DNA of 64,000 nt from Thiotrichales bacterium 19S3-11 (GTDB lineage Bacteria > Pseudomonadota > Gammaproteobacteria > Francisellales > Francisellaceae): positions 20,539 through 84,538 of the forward strand of contig JAKJJU010000009.1 in NCBI GenBank assembly GCA_021713295.1, given 5' to 3'. Shown one piece after another: positions 9,127-19,030 of the stretch (position 1 is its first letter; the number at the start of each line of letters is the position of its first letter). Position numbers and translations under genes: made by a program. The notes beneath the pieces are model-generated. The model did not search any database and was not told the DNA's origin. It was given only the letters and a program-made list of their open reading frames with translations.

Positions 9127-10257
9127 ATGATATCAAATTTAAATCAGAACCATAAAGCAGTGTTAAAAGTCATTAAAAATTTATTGATAATAAAGGCTAT
9201 TAAGTTTATTAACTTTTTTCATACAACCCGCTACTATAAAGAAACCAAACCAAACATACTATTAGTCTGTACAACTGCACTTGGCGATAATGTTTGGTCT
9301 ACACCATTTTTTAAATGTATTAAATCTAGGTTGCCACAGGCAAATCTTAGTTACCTAACTAACAATTTAGGTGCTGCCGTCACAGAATATAACCCCTATA
9401 TTGATCAAGTAATTAATGTAGACAAACTAAATAAATTCAGACTCTATAGATATTTACGCAAACAAAAATTTGAAGCTTGTTTTATTTTTCATGCCAGTGA
9501 TCGATATATCTTTCCATTATGTGCATTACTAAAGCCTCACTATTTAGTTGGTATTAAAAATGAAGTAAAAAATTTAGACCCCTTATTTAGCCACCTAATT
9601 AGCGGAAACGGTGATCATCCCGTACATATAAGAAATCAGATGCTTGAGATAATTAATTTATCCTGTAACCCTAAACTACTTGAATTGGTTTTATATCCTC
9701 AACAAACCCACTTTGAATTGGCAAAAAAATATCTTAGAGAAAAAAATCTAACTGGAAAATTTATTATAGGCATACACCCAGGTTCGAGCCAAATTAGAAA
9801 ACAATGGCCAACAGAAAAATTTAAACAACTCATTGAAACTCTTCATCAAAAATACCCTGATTCTATATTTCTTATTACTGGTTCAAAAAAAGAACAAAAC
9901 TTACTCAATCAATTTAAAACACTTAACCCAAATATCATTTGTATGGATGAACCTTTTGATATCTTAACGCTGACAGCCATCTTATCTTTCATTAATTTAT
10001 ATATTACAAATGACACAGGCCCCATGCATCTTGCTTCAGCTATGAAAGTACCGATTGTCGCTATCTCAAAATTAGATAATAATACTTGGCCTTATAATAA
10101 TTCACCCAAAGCCATTATTACCTGTGGTGAGAAATTAAGAGCACCAACGCCTAGAGACAGTGCTGAGTATATTCATCGCGTAGAAGTCCAAGATATACGT
10201 GATGCAACCGAACAACTGTTAACCAAAATTTCAAAACAAGGTGAATCACTTGACTAA
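9127..10257 (+). CDS. Glycosyltransferase family 9 (heptosyltransferase-like)
   Basis: A 376-residue GT9 protein with ALGDNVWSTPFFKCI near residue 50, IGIHPGSSQIRKQWP in the middle and TNDTGPMHLASA in the donor domain, all typical of heptosyltransferases. The first 40 residues are basic and hydrophobic, as in its divergent neighbour. Its stop overlaps the next glycosyltransferase, so at least three genes (to 12458) form a unit. The region before the ATG lacks a convincing Shine-Dalgarno sequence. Confidence 0.87.
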   Translation: MISNLNQNHKAVLKVIKNLLIIKAIKFINFFHTTRYYKETKPNILLVCTTALGDNVWSTPFFKCIKSRLPQANLSYLTNNLGAAVTEYNPYIDQVINVDKLNKFRLYRYLRKQKFEACFIFHASDRYIFPLCALLKPHYLVGIKNEVKNLDPLFSHLISGNGDHPVHIRNQMLEIINLSCNPKLLELVLYPQQTHFELAKKYLREKNLTGKFIIGIHPGSSQIRKQWPTEKFKQLIETLHQKYPDSIFLITGSKKEQNLLNQFKTLNPNIICMDEPFDILTLTAILSFINLYITNDTGPMHLASAMKVPIVAISKLDNNTWPYNNSPKAIITCGEKLRAPTPRDSAEYIHRVEVQDIRDATEQLLTKISKQGESLD

Positions 10258-11374
10258 AAAGCATATTGTTTTTTTTTTAGAAAAACTAAGTATTGGTGGA
10301 ATAGAACGTGTTGTATTAACGCTTGCTGAAACGATGATTAAAAATTTTAATTGTAACGTCTATCTTGTTACTTTAAGAAAAGCGCAAGATTATGATATAA
10401 ATTTTCACGTTAATCAGATTCAACTTCCTCTAATCAAAAAACCCAAAATACGTTTATTTTCCAACCGTTATTTTAAACAATTAGCCAATTGCTTTGATCA
10501 AACAATAGCCGAAATTGAAAACACCAATCAATTTAAATTTGACCTTGTTTTATCCAACAAAAAAGAGTGTGATCGTATTTTAACCTACTCCCGATATCCT
10601 AGAGATAACGTTTACTCAGTTTTACACATTGCACTATCTTGGCAAACTAATTTAGAAAATAAATCCGGTATCAGCCGATGGTTAAAGTTACATCGTTATC
10701 AAAAAATTTATAATCATAAAAACCTAATTACTGTCTCTAATGGCATTCAAAAAGATGCGATTAATACCATGAAAATTAAACCAAATTCAATTCAAACAAT
10801 TTATAATCCATTTGATTTTGATCAGATTAATAGACTTGCTAGTATGGAATTACCCATAGCCGTCAATAAACCATATATTGTTTATTTAGGTAGATTTTCT
10901 GAACACCAAAAACGCATTGGTAGACTATTGAAAGCCTACTATTTATCAAAAATAGATGCCAAATTAATCCTCATTGGTAAAGGCAATAAAACCGAAAAAG
11001 CTAATATTAAAAAGTGGATATCTGAACATCAATTAGATGATAATGTTGTCATTGCAGGCTTTTATCAAAACCCTTACCCACTATTAAAAAATGCTAACTT
11101 ATTAGTTGTTAGTTCTGACTTTGAAGGTTTTTGCAATGTTATTGTAGAAGCATTAGCTTGTGATACACCAGTAGTAAGTACCAATTGTTTATCTGGCCCT
11201 TCAGAAATATTGACTGATGAAATGGCCAAAGGTTTGTCTGAACTTACAGCTGAAAGCTTAGCTAAAAAAATAAAAGAAGTTTATACCAAACCATACCCTA
11301 TCAATATTGATCGTCTAAAAGCAAAATTTTCAGCTGATAGAATAGCCAAACAATATTTATCAATTGGAGATTAA
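10250..11374 (+). CDS. Glycosyltransferase, GT4 family
   Basis: A GT-B fold glycosyltransferase of about 374 residues. The N-terminus has FFLEKLSIGGIERVVLTLAE (glycine-rich acceptor-domain loop) and the C-terminal half has IVYLGRFSEHQKRIGRLL followed by SSDFEGFCNVIVEALACDTP, the E-x7-E donor-binding motif with EGF and EAL. It resembles the N-acetylgalactosamine/glucosyl transferases of LPS and capsule loci. A GTG at 10241 is possible, but AGGTGA at 10239-10244 is better placed for the TTG at 10250, which I chose. Either start overlaps the end of the preceding gene. Confidence 0.85.
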   Translation: MTKKHIVFFLEKLSIGGIERVVLTLAETMIKNFNCNVYLVTLRKAQDYDINFHVNQIQLPLIKKPKIRLFSNRYFKQLANCFDQTIAEIENTNQFKFDLVLSNKKECDRILTYSRYPRDNVYSVLHIALSWQTNLENKSGISRWLKLHRYQKIYNHKNLITVSNGIQKDAINTMKIKPNSIQTIYNPFDFDQINRLASMELPIAVNKPYIVYLGRFSEHQKRIGRLLKAYYLSKIDAKLILIGKGNKTEKANIKKWISEHQLDDNVVIAGFYQNPYPLLKNANLLVVSSDFEGFCNVIVEALACDTPVVSTNCLSGPSEILTDEMAKGLSELTAESLAKKIKEVYTKPYPINIDRLKAKFSADRIAKQYLSIGD

Positions 11375-11375
11375 A

Positions 11376-12458
11376 ATGCATAAACCAGTAAAAATAGCAA
11401 TCATTGATTTTTGGAGTAATGCAACTGACCTATCTGCCCCAGTAGCAAAATTAATACTGGATCAGGCTATTTATTTACAACAAAAAGGTTATATAGTAGA
11501 AGTCTTTTCCAAAGATGATGTGCATGATACTGTATTTCACTCAATTAACTATCGTTTTTTCTCCGAAAGTAAAGTTCTAAATAGAGTATTTAATAAATGG
11601 TTTAAATTAAATGCGTTTACGTTTAATCAGCTCATCAAAAAACTAAATCATTTTAATGCAGATATTATTCATATACATAACCGTCAAGGGCTCATTGATA
11701 CGATTATAAAAAAAATAAATAATCCAAAAACAAAGTTTGTCGTCCACTACCACCGAAACTTTGAACACCCTATTATTCCTAAACAAGCTGATTCCCTAAT
11801 TGCCGTTAGCCAATCAACTAGAGAGTGGACTGAAAATAAACTACATCAAGATGATCGATTTCAAGTTATCTACAACTGCATTTTCTCAAACGTTTTAAAA
11901 CTAGCTGTAACCATCAAACCCATTAAAGTCAAAAATAAAAATATTAAAATTCTTTATGCAGGAGGATATCAACAGCATAAAGGTTACTTTGATTTAATTA
12001 ATGCATTAAGCTACATTAAAAAAGATTTTCAGCTTTTTATTTGTGGGCCTAAAACTGGCCAAATCAAACAAATTGATGACAAAAGAGTAAAAGTGCTTGG
12101 AAATCTAAAATTTAAAGCATTTTGTAATATAATGGCTGATTCAGATATTGTTATTAATCCATCTAAAAGAGAAGCCTTTGGTTTAGTTGCGCTTGAAGCT
12201 TTAGCATTTAACAATATTCTTGTTGCTGCAAAATCTGGTGGTTTAGAGGAGTTTTTAAATAACCGTGTTGCTTTTATGCATCAACCTAGTAATCCAGAAG
12301 ACTTAGCCGCAAAGCTAAACGAAGCAATAGCCTTACTATCCGATGAAGCGGCCCTAAATAATTACCTAGCAAATATTAATAAATTTATAGCACCATTTCA
12401 TCCAAAAAACATGGTAAATCAATTAGATTGCTTATATCAGAATCTTCTATTATCCTAA
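11376..12458 (+). CDS. Glycosyltransferase, GT4 family
   Basis: A 360-residue GT-B protein. KILYAGGYQQHKGYFDLINAL starts the donor domain and PSKREAFGLVALEALA is the donor-binding E-x7-E motif. HIHNRQG and HYHRNFEHP in the N-terminal half resemble WaaG/RfaG-like or related GT4 members. The ATG at 11376 is preceded by TTGGAGATTAAA; an in-frame TTG at 11364 is part of that ribosome site and is not used. It lies directly after the previous glycosyltransferase and is the last gene of the group. Confidence 0.85.
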   Translation: MHKPVKIAIIDFWSNATDLSAPVAKLILDQAIYLQQKGYIVEVFSKDDVHDTVFHSINYRFFSESKVLNRVFNKWFKLNAFTFNQLIKKLNHFNADIIHIHNRQGLIDTIIKKINNPKTKFVVHYHRNFEHPIIPKQADSLIAVSQSTREWTENKLHQDDRFQVIYNCIFSNVLKLAVTIKPIKVKNKNIKILYAGGYQQHKGYFDLINALSYIKKDFQLFICGPKTGQIKQIDDKRVKVLGNLKFKAFCNIMADSDIVINPSKREAFGLVALEALAFNNILVAAKSGGLEEFLNNRVAFMHQPSNPEDLAAKLNEAIALLSDEAALNNYLANINKFIAPFHPKNMVNQLDCLYQNLLLS

Positions 12459-12547
12459 TTTTATTTTATCTGCCGTAAAATTATAGTATTCAATGCTAAA
12501 ATTTATTACCATTCAATAATCAAACATAAAATACTTGAGGAAACCAA

Positions 12548-13426
12548 ATGAAATATAAGCTAATTTCATCTAGTATCGTATTATTATATCTATTTAACCA
12601 TTCCGCCTTTGCTCAAGCACCAATTTCCTATTGTGATACTCACTCTGGTAATTGTCAAAATGCTGTAGATTTGATGAATAGTCAATTATGGAATAAAGTG
12701 GTTGATACTAATCCGCCTAATGGTGAGAAGGAAGCCTACAATTCAGATAGCCGTTATATCCAATTTGATAATAATAAATCAATTATCATAACGGCAATTA
12801 AAGATGGTGATACTAACCACCCCTATACTTCAGGTCGTTTAAACACCGATGGCTACATTGGTACAAAACAATTTGGTAGGCATGGTTTAATTGAAGCGGA
12901 AATTTCACTACCGACAGATACCGGTTCTTGGCCAGCATTTTGGATGATGCCACAATCTGACTGCAGTGCATGGCCAACTTGCGGCGAAAATGACATTATG
13001 GAATGGGCTGGTACAACAGCATGGGGAAATAATCCGCGTGCATTTTTGTCAACTGAGCATGGTTCAGATACACCAAATAGCGACTATCAAGGCAAAGGCT
13101 CTGGTAACTTAGTACCAAGCAATTTAGCAGCAACTGATAATTTATCCAACCCACATTATTATGCAATGGAATGGAATTTATCACCCGATTATAAATCAGG
13201 CACATTAACTTTCTATTTTGATGGTAAGGTATTCTATACTTATACTTTAGGCTCAGATGCTAGAGATACTGCTGTTCTTAAAGGGTTTTACTATGGTAAA
13301 GGTTTTCATCCTATTTTAAATTTAGCTGTCGGTGGCAGCTTAGGTGGTGACATATCACATACCCCTAATACGATGACTATGACGGTTTATAATATTCATA
13401 TGTACAGCTTGAAAAATAATAGCTAA
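12548..13426 (+). CDS. Secreted glycoside hydrolase family 16 (beta-glucanase type)
   Basis: A 292-residue exported enzyme. Residues 1-22 are a signal peptide ending in AFA. The GH16 active site is visible as GENDIMEW with nucleophile Glu147, Asp149 and acid/base Glu152, preceded by WPAFWMMP. RHGLIEAEISLP and YYAMEWN are also family motifs. GH16 members cleave beta-1,3 or beta-1,3-1,4 glucans, agar or carrageenan by a retaining mechanism; laminarin-type beta-glucan is the most likely substrate but is not provable here. It has its own upstream gap of about 90 bases with TGAGGA before the ATG. Confidence 0.9.
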   Translation: MKYKLISSSIVLLYLFNHSAFAQAPISYCDTHSGNCQNAVDLMNSQLWNKVVDTNPPNGEKEAYNSDSRYIQFDNNKSIIITAIKDGDTNHPYTSGRLNTDGYIGTKQFGRHGLIEAEISLPTDTGSWPAFWMMPQSDCSAWPTCGENDIMEWAGTTAWGNNPRAFLSTEHGSDTPNSDYQGKGSGNLVPSNLAATDNLSNPHYYAMEWNLSPDYKSGTLTFYFDGKVFYTYTLGSDARDTAVLKGFYYGKGFHPILNLAVGGSLGGDISHTPNTMTMTVYNIHMYSLKNNS

Positions 13427-13441
13427 AAATAAAGAAAAAAT

Positions 13442-14863
13442 CTAATCATCATTTAACTCTGCCTGATCTAGCAATCCCTTGGGAAGTTGTTTATTCATCG
13501 GCACTCCAAGTTTGATTAATCGATCCGCTTGATTAATCAAATTACCATTACCTTTTGATAATTTATTCATTGCTTTTTCATGAGTTTCTTTAACACGAGC
13601 TAATTGATCACCTAGTTTATCCAAATCTTCAACAAAGCCTCGAAACTTATCCAACATACGCTTTGCACGATCCGCAATATCTTGAGCATTTTTATTTTGA
13701 TTTTCATAACGCCAAATATTTTGAATGGTTCTTAAGGTGGCCAATAAAGTTGTTGGTGTTACCACAATAATACGTTTATTAAATGCATCTGAAAATAAAT
13801 GCTCATCATTTTGAAATGCTAAGACAAATGCTGATTCAATAGGAATAAATAATAAAACAAAATCAAGCGATGTAACTCCTGAAAGTTGCTGATATTCTTT
13901 ATTACTTAACTGGGTAATATGATTTCTAATCGACTGGATATGTTGTTTTAAGTTTTGACTTGCTTCTATTTCATCCAATGATCGCGTATAACGTTCATAT
14001 GCAACCAATGATACTTTAGAATCAATAATTACATCTTTTCCTTCTGGTAAATGCACAATCACATCAGGACGATAAATTTGATGTTCATCATTTTTCAAAG
14101 TCTTTTGTAATGTGTACTCTACCCCTTGACGCAAGCCTGATGTTTCTAACACACGCTCTAATACTAATTCTCCCCAATTACCTTGAACTTTTTTATCGCC
14201 TTTTAAAGCCTTTGCTAAGTTATCAGCCTCACTTTTCATCTTATGACTTAATTCCATCATATTTTTGACTTCAGTTGCTAATGCTGACTTTAAGGCCGCT
14301 TGGTCGGCTTTACCTTGCATATGATATTTTTCAATTTTTTCTGAAAATCCTTTGACCTGATCTTTAAACGGTGCAAGCAATGTATCTAAAGTATCTTTAT
14401 GTTGTTTGGATTTTTGTTCTAAAACCTCTTGTGCAACGACTTTAAATTGTTGCGATAAATTCTCCTTTGCTTCCTTTAAATCTTCTAAACGCTTCGCATC
14501 ATTCTCTAACTGATTAGTTAAACGAGCAATAGTTTGAGACTGCTCTAAATTTATCTGATTAAATTTCAAGCTATTTTGTTGTTCTTTTTCTAATTTTTGA
14601 GTTAATAAATTATTTTCTGTAATTTTATCATCTAATGTTTTATTTAAAACCGCAACATTTGTCGTTATTTCTGCTAACTCTTTTGTAGTTACTTCATTTT
14701 TAGTCACTTCTTTTACCAGTGATTGATTAAGATTTTCAACAGTTTTATCAAGTTCATCTAATTTAAGTAATTTTATTCTTAGTTTAGAAACCTTACGCTC
14801 AAGTAGTATAAAACTGATTAATCCACCAAATATCAGCCCTAAAACTGCATAAATCCATAGCAT
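13442..14863 (-). CDS. rmuC: DNA recombination protein RmuC
   Basis: A 473-residue protein with one N-terminal membrane helix (residues 2-20), a long coiled coil (about 25-160) and the conserved RmuC domain: KVQGNWGELVLERVLETSGL, followed by YRPDVIVHLPEGKDVIIDSK and the FIPIESAF stretch. The domain is related to restriction-endonuclease-fold nucleases, and RmuC limits inversions between short inverted repeats. It lies 50 bases downstream of glyQ on the same strand, so the two may be cotranscribed. It converges with the GH16 gene with almost no spacer and no visible hairpin. Confidence 0.93.
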   Translation of the reverse strand: MLWIYAVLGLIFGGLISFILLERKVSKLRIKLLKLDELDKTVENLNQSLVKEVTKNEVTTKELAEITTNVAVLNKTLDDKITENNLLTQKLEKEQQNSLKFNQINLEQSQTIARLTNQLENDAKRLEDLKEAKENLSQQFKVVAQEVLEQKSKQHKDTLDTLLAPFKDQVKGFSEKIEKYHMQGKADQAALKSALATEVKNMMELSHKMKSEADNLAKALKGDKKVQGNWGELVLERVLETSGLRQGVEYTLQKTLKNDEHQIYRPDVIVHLPEGKDVIIDSKVSLVAYERYTRSLDEIEASQNLKQHIQSIRNHITQLSNKEYQQLSGVTSLDFVLLFIPIESAFVLAFQNDEHLFSDAFNKRIIVVTPTTLLATLRTIQNIWRYENQNKNAQDIADRAKRMLDKFRGFVEDLDKLGDQLARVKETHEKAMNKLSKGNGNLINQADRLIKLGVPMNKQLPKGLLDQAELNDD

Positions 14864-14913
14864 AGAAAAATACCTTTTAATTCGTAATTAAACAAAAAAT
14901 ATACGTTATTATA

Positions 14914-15813
14914 TTAAGCAAATTCTCTTAACATTGGAAAGTCTAATGCTTCACGTGCAGTATAATAACTTTGTGCAACTTTTTTAGCTAATGCACGGAC
15001 ACGCAAAATATAGCCTTGACGCTCTGTCACTGAGATCGCATGACGTGCATCTAACATATTGAATGTATGTGACGCCTTTAGCATCATTTCATAAGCTGGT
15101 AATGGTAGTTTTTTATCAATTAAACGATCTGCTTCTCGTTCTAAATAATCAAACTGCAACAACAAAAAATCAACATCCGCCTCTTCAAAGTTATACTGTG
15201 ACATTTCAACTTCATTTTGTTTAAACACATCACCATAATACACCGGACCATTTGGCCCTTCAGACCAAATCAAATCATACATTGTATTTACATTTTGGAT
15301 ATACATTGCCAAACGTTCAAGCCCATAAGTGATCTCCCCTGTAACTGGTTTACAGTCAAGACCACCAACCTGCTGAAAGTAAGTAAACTGTGTTACTTCC
15401 ATACCATTTGCCCAAACTTCCCAACCTAACCCCCAAGCACCTAATGTTGGAGATTCCCAATTATCTTCAACAAATCGAATATCATGAATCAGTGGATCAA
15501 ACCCCAATACTTTTAATGAACCCAAATAAAGTTCTTGTATATTATCTGGTGATGGTTTCATCACCACCTGAAACTGATAATAATGCTGCCCTCGATTAGG
15601 ATTTTCCCCATAACGGCCATCCGTTGGTCTACGCGATGGTTGAACATAGGCCGCATTCCATGGCTCAGGGCCAATAGAGCGTAAAAATGTTGCAGGATGG
15701 AATGTGCCAGCACCTACCTCCATATCATAAGGCTGAACGATAATACAGCCTTGCTCAGCCCAATAATTTTGTAGTGCAAAAATCATATCTTGAAATGTCA
15801 TCACCTTTGACAT
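14914..15813 (-). CDS. glyQ: Glycyl-tRNA synthetase alpha subunit
   Basis: The 299-residue catalytic alpha chain of the bacterial alpha2beta2 glycyl-tRNA synthetase. It opens with [18 protein letters not shown] and contains [36 protein letters not shown] and [20 protein letters not shown], the near-invariant class II active-site stretches. The beta subunit gene glyS usually follows glyQ; here rmuC follows instead, so glyS must be elsewhere. The upstream region carries two copies of a 13-base direct repeat (see separate entry). Confidence 0.97.
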   Translation of the reverse strand: MSKVMTFQDMIFALQNYWAEQGCIIVQPYDMEVGAGTFHPATFLRSIGPEPWNAAYVQPSRRPTDGRYGENPNRGQHYYQFQVVMKPSPDNIQELYLGSLKVLGFDPLIHDIRFVEDNWESPTLGAWGLGWEVWANGMEVTQFTYFQQVGGLDCKPVTGEITYGLERLAMYIQNVNTMYDLIWSEGPNGPVYYGDVFKQNEVEMSQYNFEEADVDFLLLQFDYLEREADRLIDKKLPLPAYEMMLKASHTFNMLDARHAISVTERQGYILRVRALAKKVAQSYYTAREALDFPMLREFA

Positions 15814-15823
15814 AGAAACCTCT

Positions 15824-15857
15824 TAATCGTTTAAATCAAATAAATAATCGTTTAAAT
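15824..15857 (-). promoter_or_regulatory. Two 13-bp direct repeats upstream of glyQ
   Basis: TAATCGTTTAAAT occurs at 15824-15836 and again at 15845-15857, 21 bases apart, about two helical turns, just upstream of the glyQ start. Same-face spacing of identical boxes suggests a protein binding site, but no known consensus is recognised. Confidence 0.4.
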
Positions 15858-15949
15858 ACAGGGTTATTAGTATAACAAAGCTTTAGATAGAGCTTAAGGA
15901 AATTCTTTATTGACAGTAGTAGTTAACACTATTTTTTTATGAATTAGAA

Positions 15950-16540
15950 TTACTGATAAATATTTGGCCCTGACTCACCAATCGCTTCATGTTTTGACTG
16001 ACCTTCATTGTTATCATGATAAGGAACTTTTTCAGATAAATTGTCATTATTTTGAAACCATGTTGTTGCATCAAGCATTTTATTAACAAGATAAGACTGG
16101 CGCCAAGTATTCGTTGTACTTATATCATCTGATAAATTAATGACATTAATAATCAAGGTCATAAAAATAAATGTTTTGATAAAGCTAACAATAACCCCAC
16201 CAATTCGTGAAGTTAAACTAATATTTCGATTATTCGTCATGACCATTGCTAAAATTCGGCCAATAATCCATACACCAATTAAAATAACTGCACTGCTAAC
16301 AAGTGAACTCAGTCTTTGATCTCCTAACCAAGAAAATGCTTTATCAGAGACTACATCTGAGAACAAATAGGTTAAAACACCGGCAACAAACCAAACAATA
16401 AGCGAATAGATTTCCCGCATAAACCCTTTTGAAAATCCAGAAGCTACTGATAAAACAAAAATAGCTAAAATAACCCAATCAAGCCAGTTAAAATAAGCAA
16501 TTATACTACTCATTAGTTTAATCCATTTGAAACTTAACAT
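15950..16540 (-). CDS. cvpA: CvpA family membrane protein
   Basis: A 196-residue (or 187-residue) inner-membrane protein with four hydrophobic helices in the first 140 residues. FNWLDWVILAIFVLSVASGFSKGFMREI and the following LIVWFVAG are the recognisable CvpA/colicin V production motif. In E. coli cvpA lies before purF; here it stands alone. Two starts are possible: ATG at 16540 and ATG at 16513; neither has a strong ribosome site, and the shorter one gives the family's usual N-terminus. The C-terminal 50 residues are hydrophilic and not conserved. Confidence 0.85.
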   Translation of the reverse strand: MLSFKWIKLMSSIIAYFNWLDWVILAIFVLSVASGFSKGFMREIYSLIVWFVAGVLTYLFSDVVSDKAFSWLGDQRLSSLVSSAVILIGVWIIGRILAMVMTNNRNISLTSRIGGVIVSFIKTFIFMTLIINVINLSDDISTTNTWRQSYLVNKMLDATTWFQNNDNLSEKVPYHDNNEGQSKHEAIGESGPNIYQ

Positions 16541-16673
16541 ACTTACTCTACAGTTTTAATGAATTACCTAAAGCAATCAAGTAATTTATTAGCTTTTAGC
16601 ATTAGTATTTTAACAAACTAGTATTTTTATGAAACTTATGCGACAATTCTTCATAATTTAATAAACGTAGTAT

Positions 16674-17123
16674 ATGAATTATATGACTGATATTTTATTG
16701 CTAAATGGCCCTAACCTAAACTTGCTAGGTCAAAGAGAACCTCAGAAGTACGGTCATACCACCTTAAAAGACTTAGAAAGTCAACTACATGAAATAGCCA
16801 ATGAAAACAATGTTAGTTTAGCTACTTTTCAATCAAATAGTGAAGCAGCACTCATTGATCGCATTCATCAAGCAAAAAGTGAAGGCATCCAATTTATTTT
16901 AATTAACCCTGCAGCTTTTACACATACTAGCATTGCATTAAGAGATGCACTGCTTGCGATTGATTTACCATTTATTGAGATTCATATCAGTAATATACAC
17001 GCTCGTGAGTCTTTTAGAACTTTTTCTTATTTATCGGATATTGCTTATGGTATTATCTGCGGTTTAGGCTTAAATGGCTATAAATTAGCCCTTAATGCAG
17101 CCATTGAATTTATTAAAATTTAA
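16674..17123 (+). CDS. aroQ: Type II 3-dehydroquinate dehydratase
   Basis: Dehydrates 3-dehydroquinate to 3-dehydroshikimate in the shikimate pathway. Its 149 residues match the small dodecameric type II enzyme. [20 protein letters not shown] carries the Arg/Tyr of the lid, [16 protein letters not shown] follows, [16 protein letters not shown] contains the active-site His loop, and [14 protein letters not shown] the substrate-binding His. A second in-frame ATG at 16683 is as plausible a start. It begins the aroQ-accB-accC-prmA-dusB-purH series conserved in many gammaproteobacteria. Confidence 0.96.
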   Translation: MNYMTDILLLNGPNLNLLGQREPQKYGHTTLKDLESQLHEIANENNVSLATFQSNSEAALIDRIHQAKSEGIQFILINPAAFTHTSIALRDALLAIDLPFIEIHISNIHARESFRTFSYLSDIAYGIICGLGLNGYKLALNAAIEFIKI

Positions 17124-17148
17124 ACAAAAAATTAAGTGAGTTATCGTA

Positions 17149-17625
17149 ATGGATATTAAAAAAATTGAGAAATTAATCAAACTTGTTGATCAAAGCCAAA
17201 TTACTGAGCTAGAAATCGGTGAAGGCGAAAATGTTGTGCGTATTGCTAAAACAACAAATCAAGTAGTTCAAGTTGCACAAACACCAACTCAAATGCAGCC
17301 AATGGCAACGCCTCAACCACAACCTACACCGAATATTCCCAGTGATTCAATGCCTAATACACAAAAGCATTCAGATTCAGAATTAAGTGATGGTGATATT
17401 GTTCGTTCACCAATGGTTGGCACATTCTATAGATCACCTGCCCCAGGGTCTGATGTGTTTGTTACTGAAGGTAAAAAAGTTAACCCAGGCGATACATTAT
17501 GCATCATTGAAGCAATGAAAATTATGAATCAAATTGAATCTGAAGCAAGTGGCGTAATCAAACAAATTCTTGTAGAAGATGGTAGCCCTGTTGAGTATGA
17601 CCAACCACTATTTATCATCGGGTAA
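17149..17625 (+). CDS. accB: Biotin carboxyl carrier protein of acetyl-CoA carboxylase
   Basis: Carries biotin for acetyl-CoA carboxylase, the first committed step of fatty acid synthesis. The 158-residue protein has an N-terminal helical part (1-45), a Pro/Gln-rich linker (about 45-75) and a C-terminal biotinyl domain with the biotin-lysine in [10 protein letters not shown] and the typical [15 protein letters not shown]. It lies 25 bases after aroQ and 16 bases before accC. Confidence 0.97.
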   Translation: MDIKKIEKLIKLVDQSQITELEIGEGENVVRIAKTTNQVVQVAQTPTQMQPMATPQPQPTPNIPSDSMPNTQKHSDSELSDGDIVRSPMVGTFYRSPAPGSDVFVTEGKKVNPGDTLCIIEAMKIMNQIESEASGVIKQILVEDGSPVEYDQPLFIIG

Positions 17626-17641
17626 TAAGGAGCATAATCAC

Positions 17642-18985
17642 GTGATTAAAAAAGTTCTTATTGCCAATCGAGGCGAAATTGCACTGCGTATTCTTAGAGC
17701 TTGCCATGAATTAGGTATTAAAGTTGTAGCGGTTCATTCAACTGCAGATCGAGATTTAATGCATGTTAAGTTAGCGGATGAAACCGTCTGTATTGGCCCA
17801 GCTAAGTCCGTTGATAGTTACCTAAATATTCCGGCAATTATTGCTGCAGCTGAATTAACTGACTGTGATGCCATTCATCCTGGTTATGGTTTCTTATCAG
17901 AGAATGCTGATTTTGCAGATCAAGTTGAGAAAAGTGGTTTTATATTTATTGGCCCTAAAGGTAAAACTATTCGTAAGATGGGTGATAAAGTTGAAGCCAT
18001 TAAAGCAATGAAAGAAGCTAAAGTACCTTGCGTACCAGGTTCTGATGGCCCGCTTGGAAGCAATGAAAAAACAAATCTCTCATTGGGAAACAAAATCGGT
18101 TACCCTGTTATTATCAAAGCTGCTGGTGGTGGTGGCGGTCGTGGCATGCGTGTTGTTAGAAACAAAGATGAGCTTGTTAATGCGATTAAGATGACCAAAG
18201 CCGAAGCTAAAAGTGCATTTAATAACGATATGGTCTATATGGAAAAATTCTTAGAAAATCCTAGACACGTTGAAATCCAAGTATTAGGTGATGGCAAAGG
18301 TAAAGCAATTCATTTATGTGAACGTGATTGCTCAATGCAACGCCGTCATCAAAAAGTTATTGAAGAAGCACCAGCACCGGGTTTAAGCGAAAAAGAACGT
18401 AAAGAAATTGGTAAAGTTTGTGTTAAAGCGTGCAAACTGATGAAATATCGAGGCGCGGGAACATTTGAATTCTTATATGAAGATGGACAATTTTATTTTA
18501 TTGAAATGAATACACGCGTTCAGGTTGAGCATCCTGTTACTGAAGCAATTACTGGAGTAGACATCGTCAGAGAACAGCTTCGCATTGCTTCTGGTGAACC
18601 GCTGCAGCTCAAACAAGAAGATATTCAAATTACAGGCCATGCCATTGAGTGCCGTATTAATGCAGAAGATCCAATTAAAATGTTACCCTCTCCAGGGACA
18701 ATCAATATTTATCACGCCCCAGGTGGCCCTGGCGTTCGAGTTGATTCTCATATTTATTCGCATTATACCGTTCCACCCTACTACGACTCCATGATAGCAA
18801 AAGTCATCGTACACGGGCGTAATCGTGAAGCGGCAATACGTAGAATGAAATCAGCATTAAATGAAATGATTATTGATGGCATTAAAACGAACATCCCACT
18901 TCATCAAATTATTCTTGATGATAAAACCTTCAATGAAAAAGCGCCAAACATCCATTATCTTGAATCTCTTCTAAAGAAACTGTAG
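17642..18985 (+). CDS. accC: Biotin carboxylase subunit of acetyl-CoA carboxylase
   Basis: ATP-dependent carboxylation of biotin on AccB. I start at the GTG at 17642, preceded by AAGGAGCATAATCAC, giving 447 residues that open with [16 protein letters not shown]; an open frame further upstream overlaps accB and is not coding. ATP-grasp features are intact: the glycine-rich [14 protein letters not shown] loop, [27 protein letters not shown] and [14 protein letters not shown]. The gene is coupled to accB. Confidence 0.97.
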   Translation: MIKKVLIANRGEIALRILRACHELGIKVVAVHSTADRDLMHVKLADETVCIGPAKSVDSYLNIPAIIAAAELTDCDAIHPGYGFLSENADFADQVEKSGFIFIGPKGKTIRKMGDKVEAIKAMKEAKVPCVPGSDGPLGSNEKTNLSLGNKIGYPVIIKAAGGGGGRGMRVVRNKDELVNAIKMTKAEAKSAFNNDMVYMEKFLENPRHVEIQVLGDGKGKAIHLCERDCSMQRRHQKVIEEAPAPGLSEKERKEIGKVCVKACKLMKYRGAGTFEFLYEDGQFYFIEMNTRVQVEHPVTEAITGVDIVREQLRIASGEPLQLKQEDIQITGHAIECRINAEDPIKMLPSPGTINIYHAPGGPGVRVDSHIYSHYTVPPYYDSMIAKVIVHGRNREAAIRRMKSALNEMIIDGIKTNIPLHQIILDDKTFNEKAPNIHYLESLLKKL

Positions 18986-19025
18986 AATCTCTAGCCATAT
19001 AACCTAACTGGCTTTACTAGAGATT
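18986..19025 (+). terminator. Hairpin between accC and prmA
   Basis: Perfect 9-bp arms AATCTCTAG (18986-18994) and CTAGAGATT (19017-19025), with a nested GCC/GGC pairing in the loop, followed by TTATT. It begins one base after the accC stop and ends five bases before the prmA ATG, so its right arm contains the only ribosome-site-like AGAG. It could end accC transcripts or mask prmA translation. Confidence 0.5.
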
Positions 19026-19030
19026 TTATT

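Noticed and set aside
15217..15599. Two plus-strand open frames opposite glyQ
   Set aside because: They mirror conserved glyQ codons, have no ribosome site and resemble no family.
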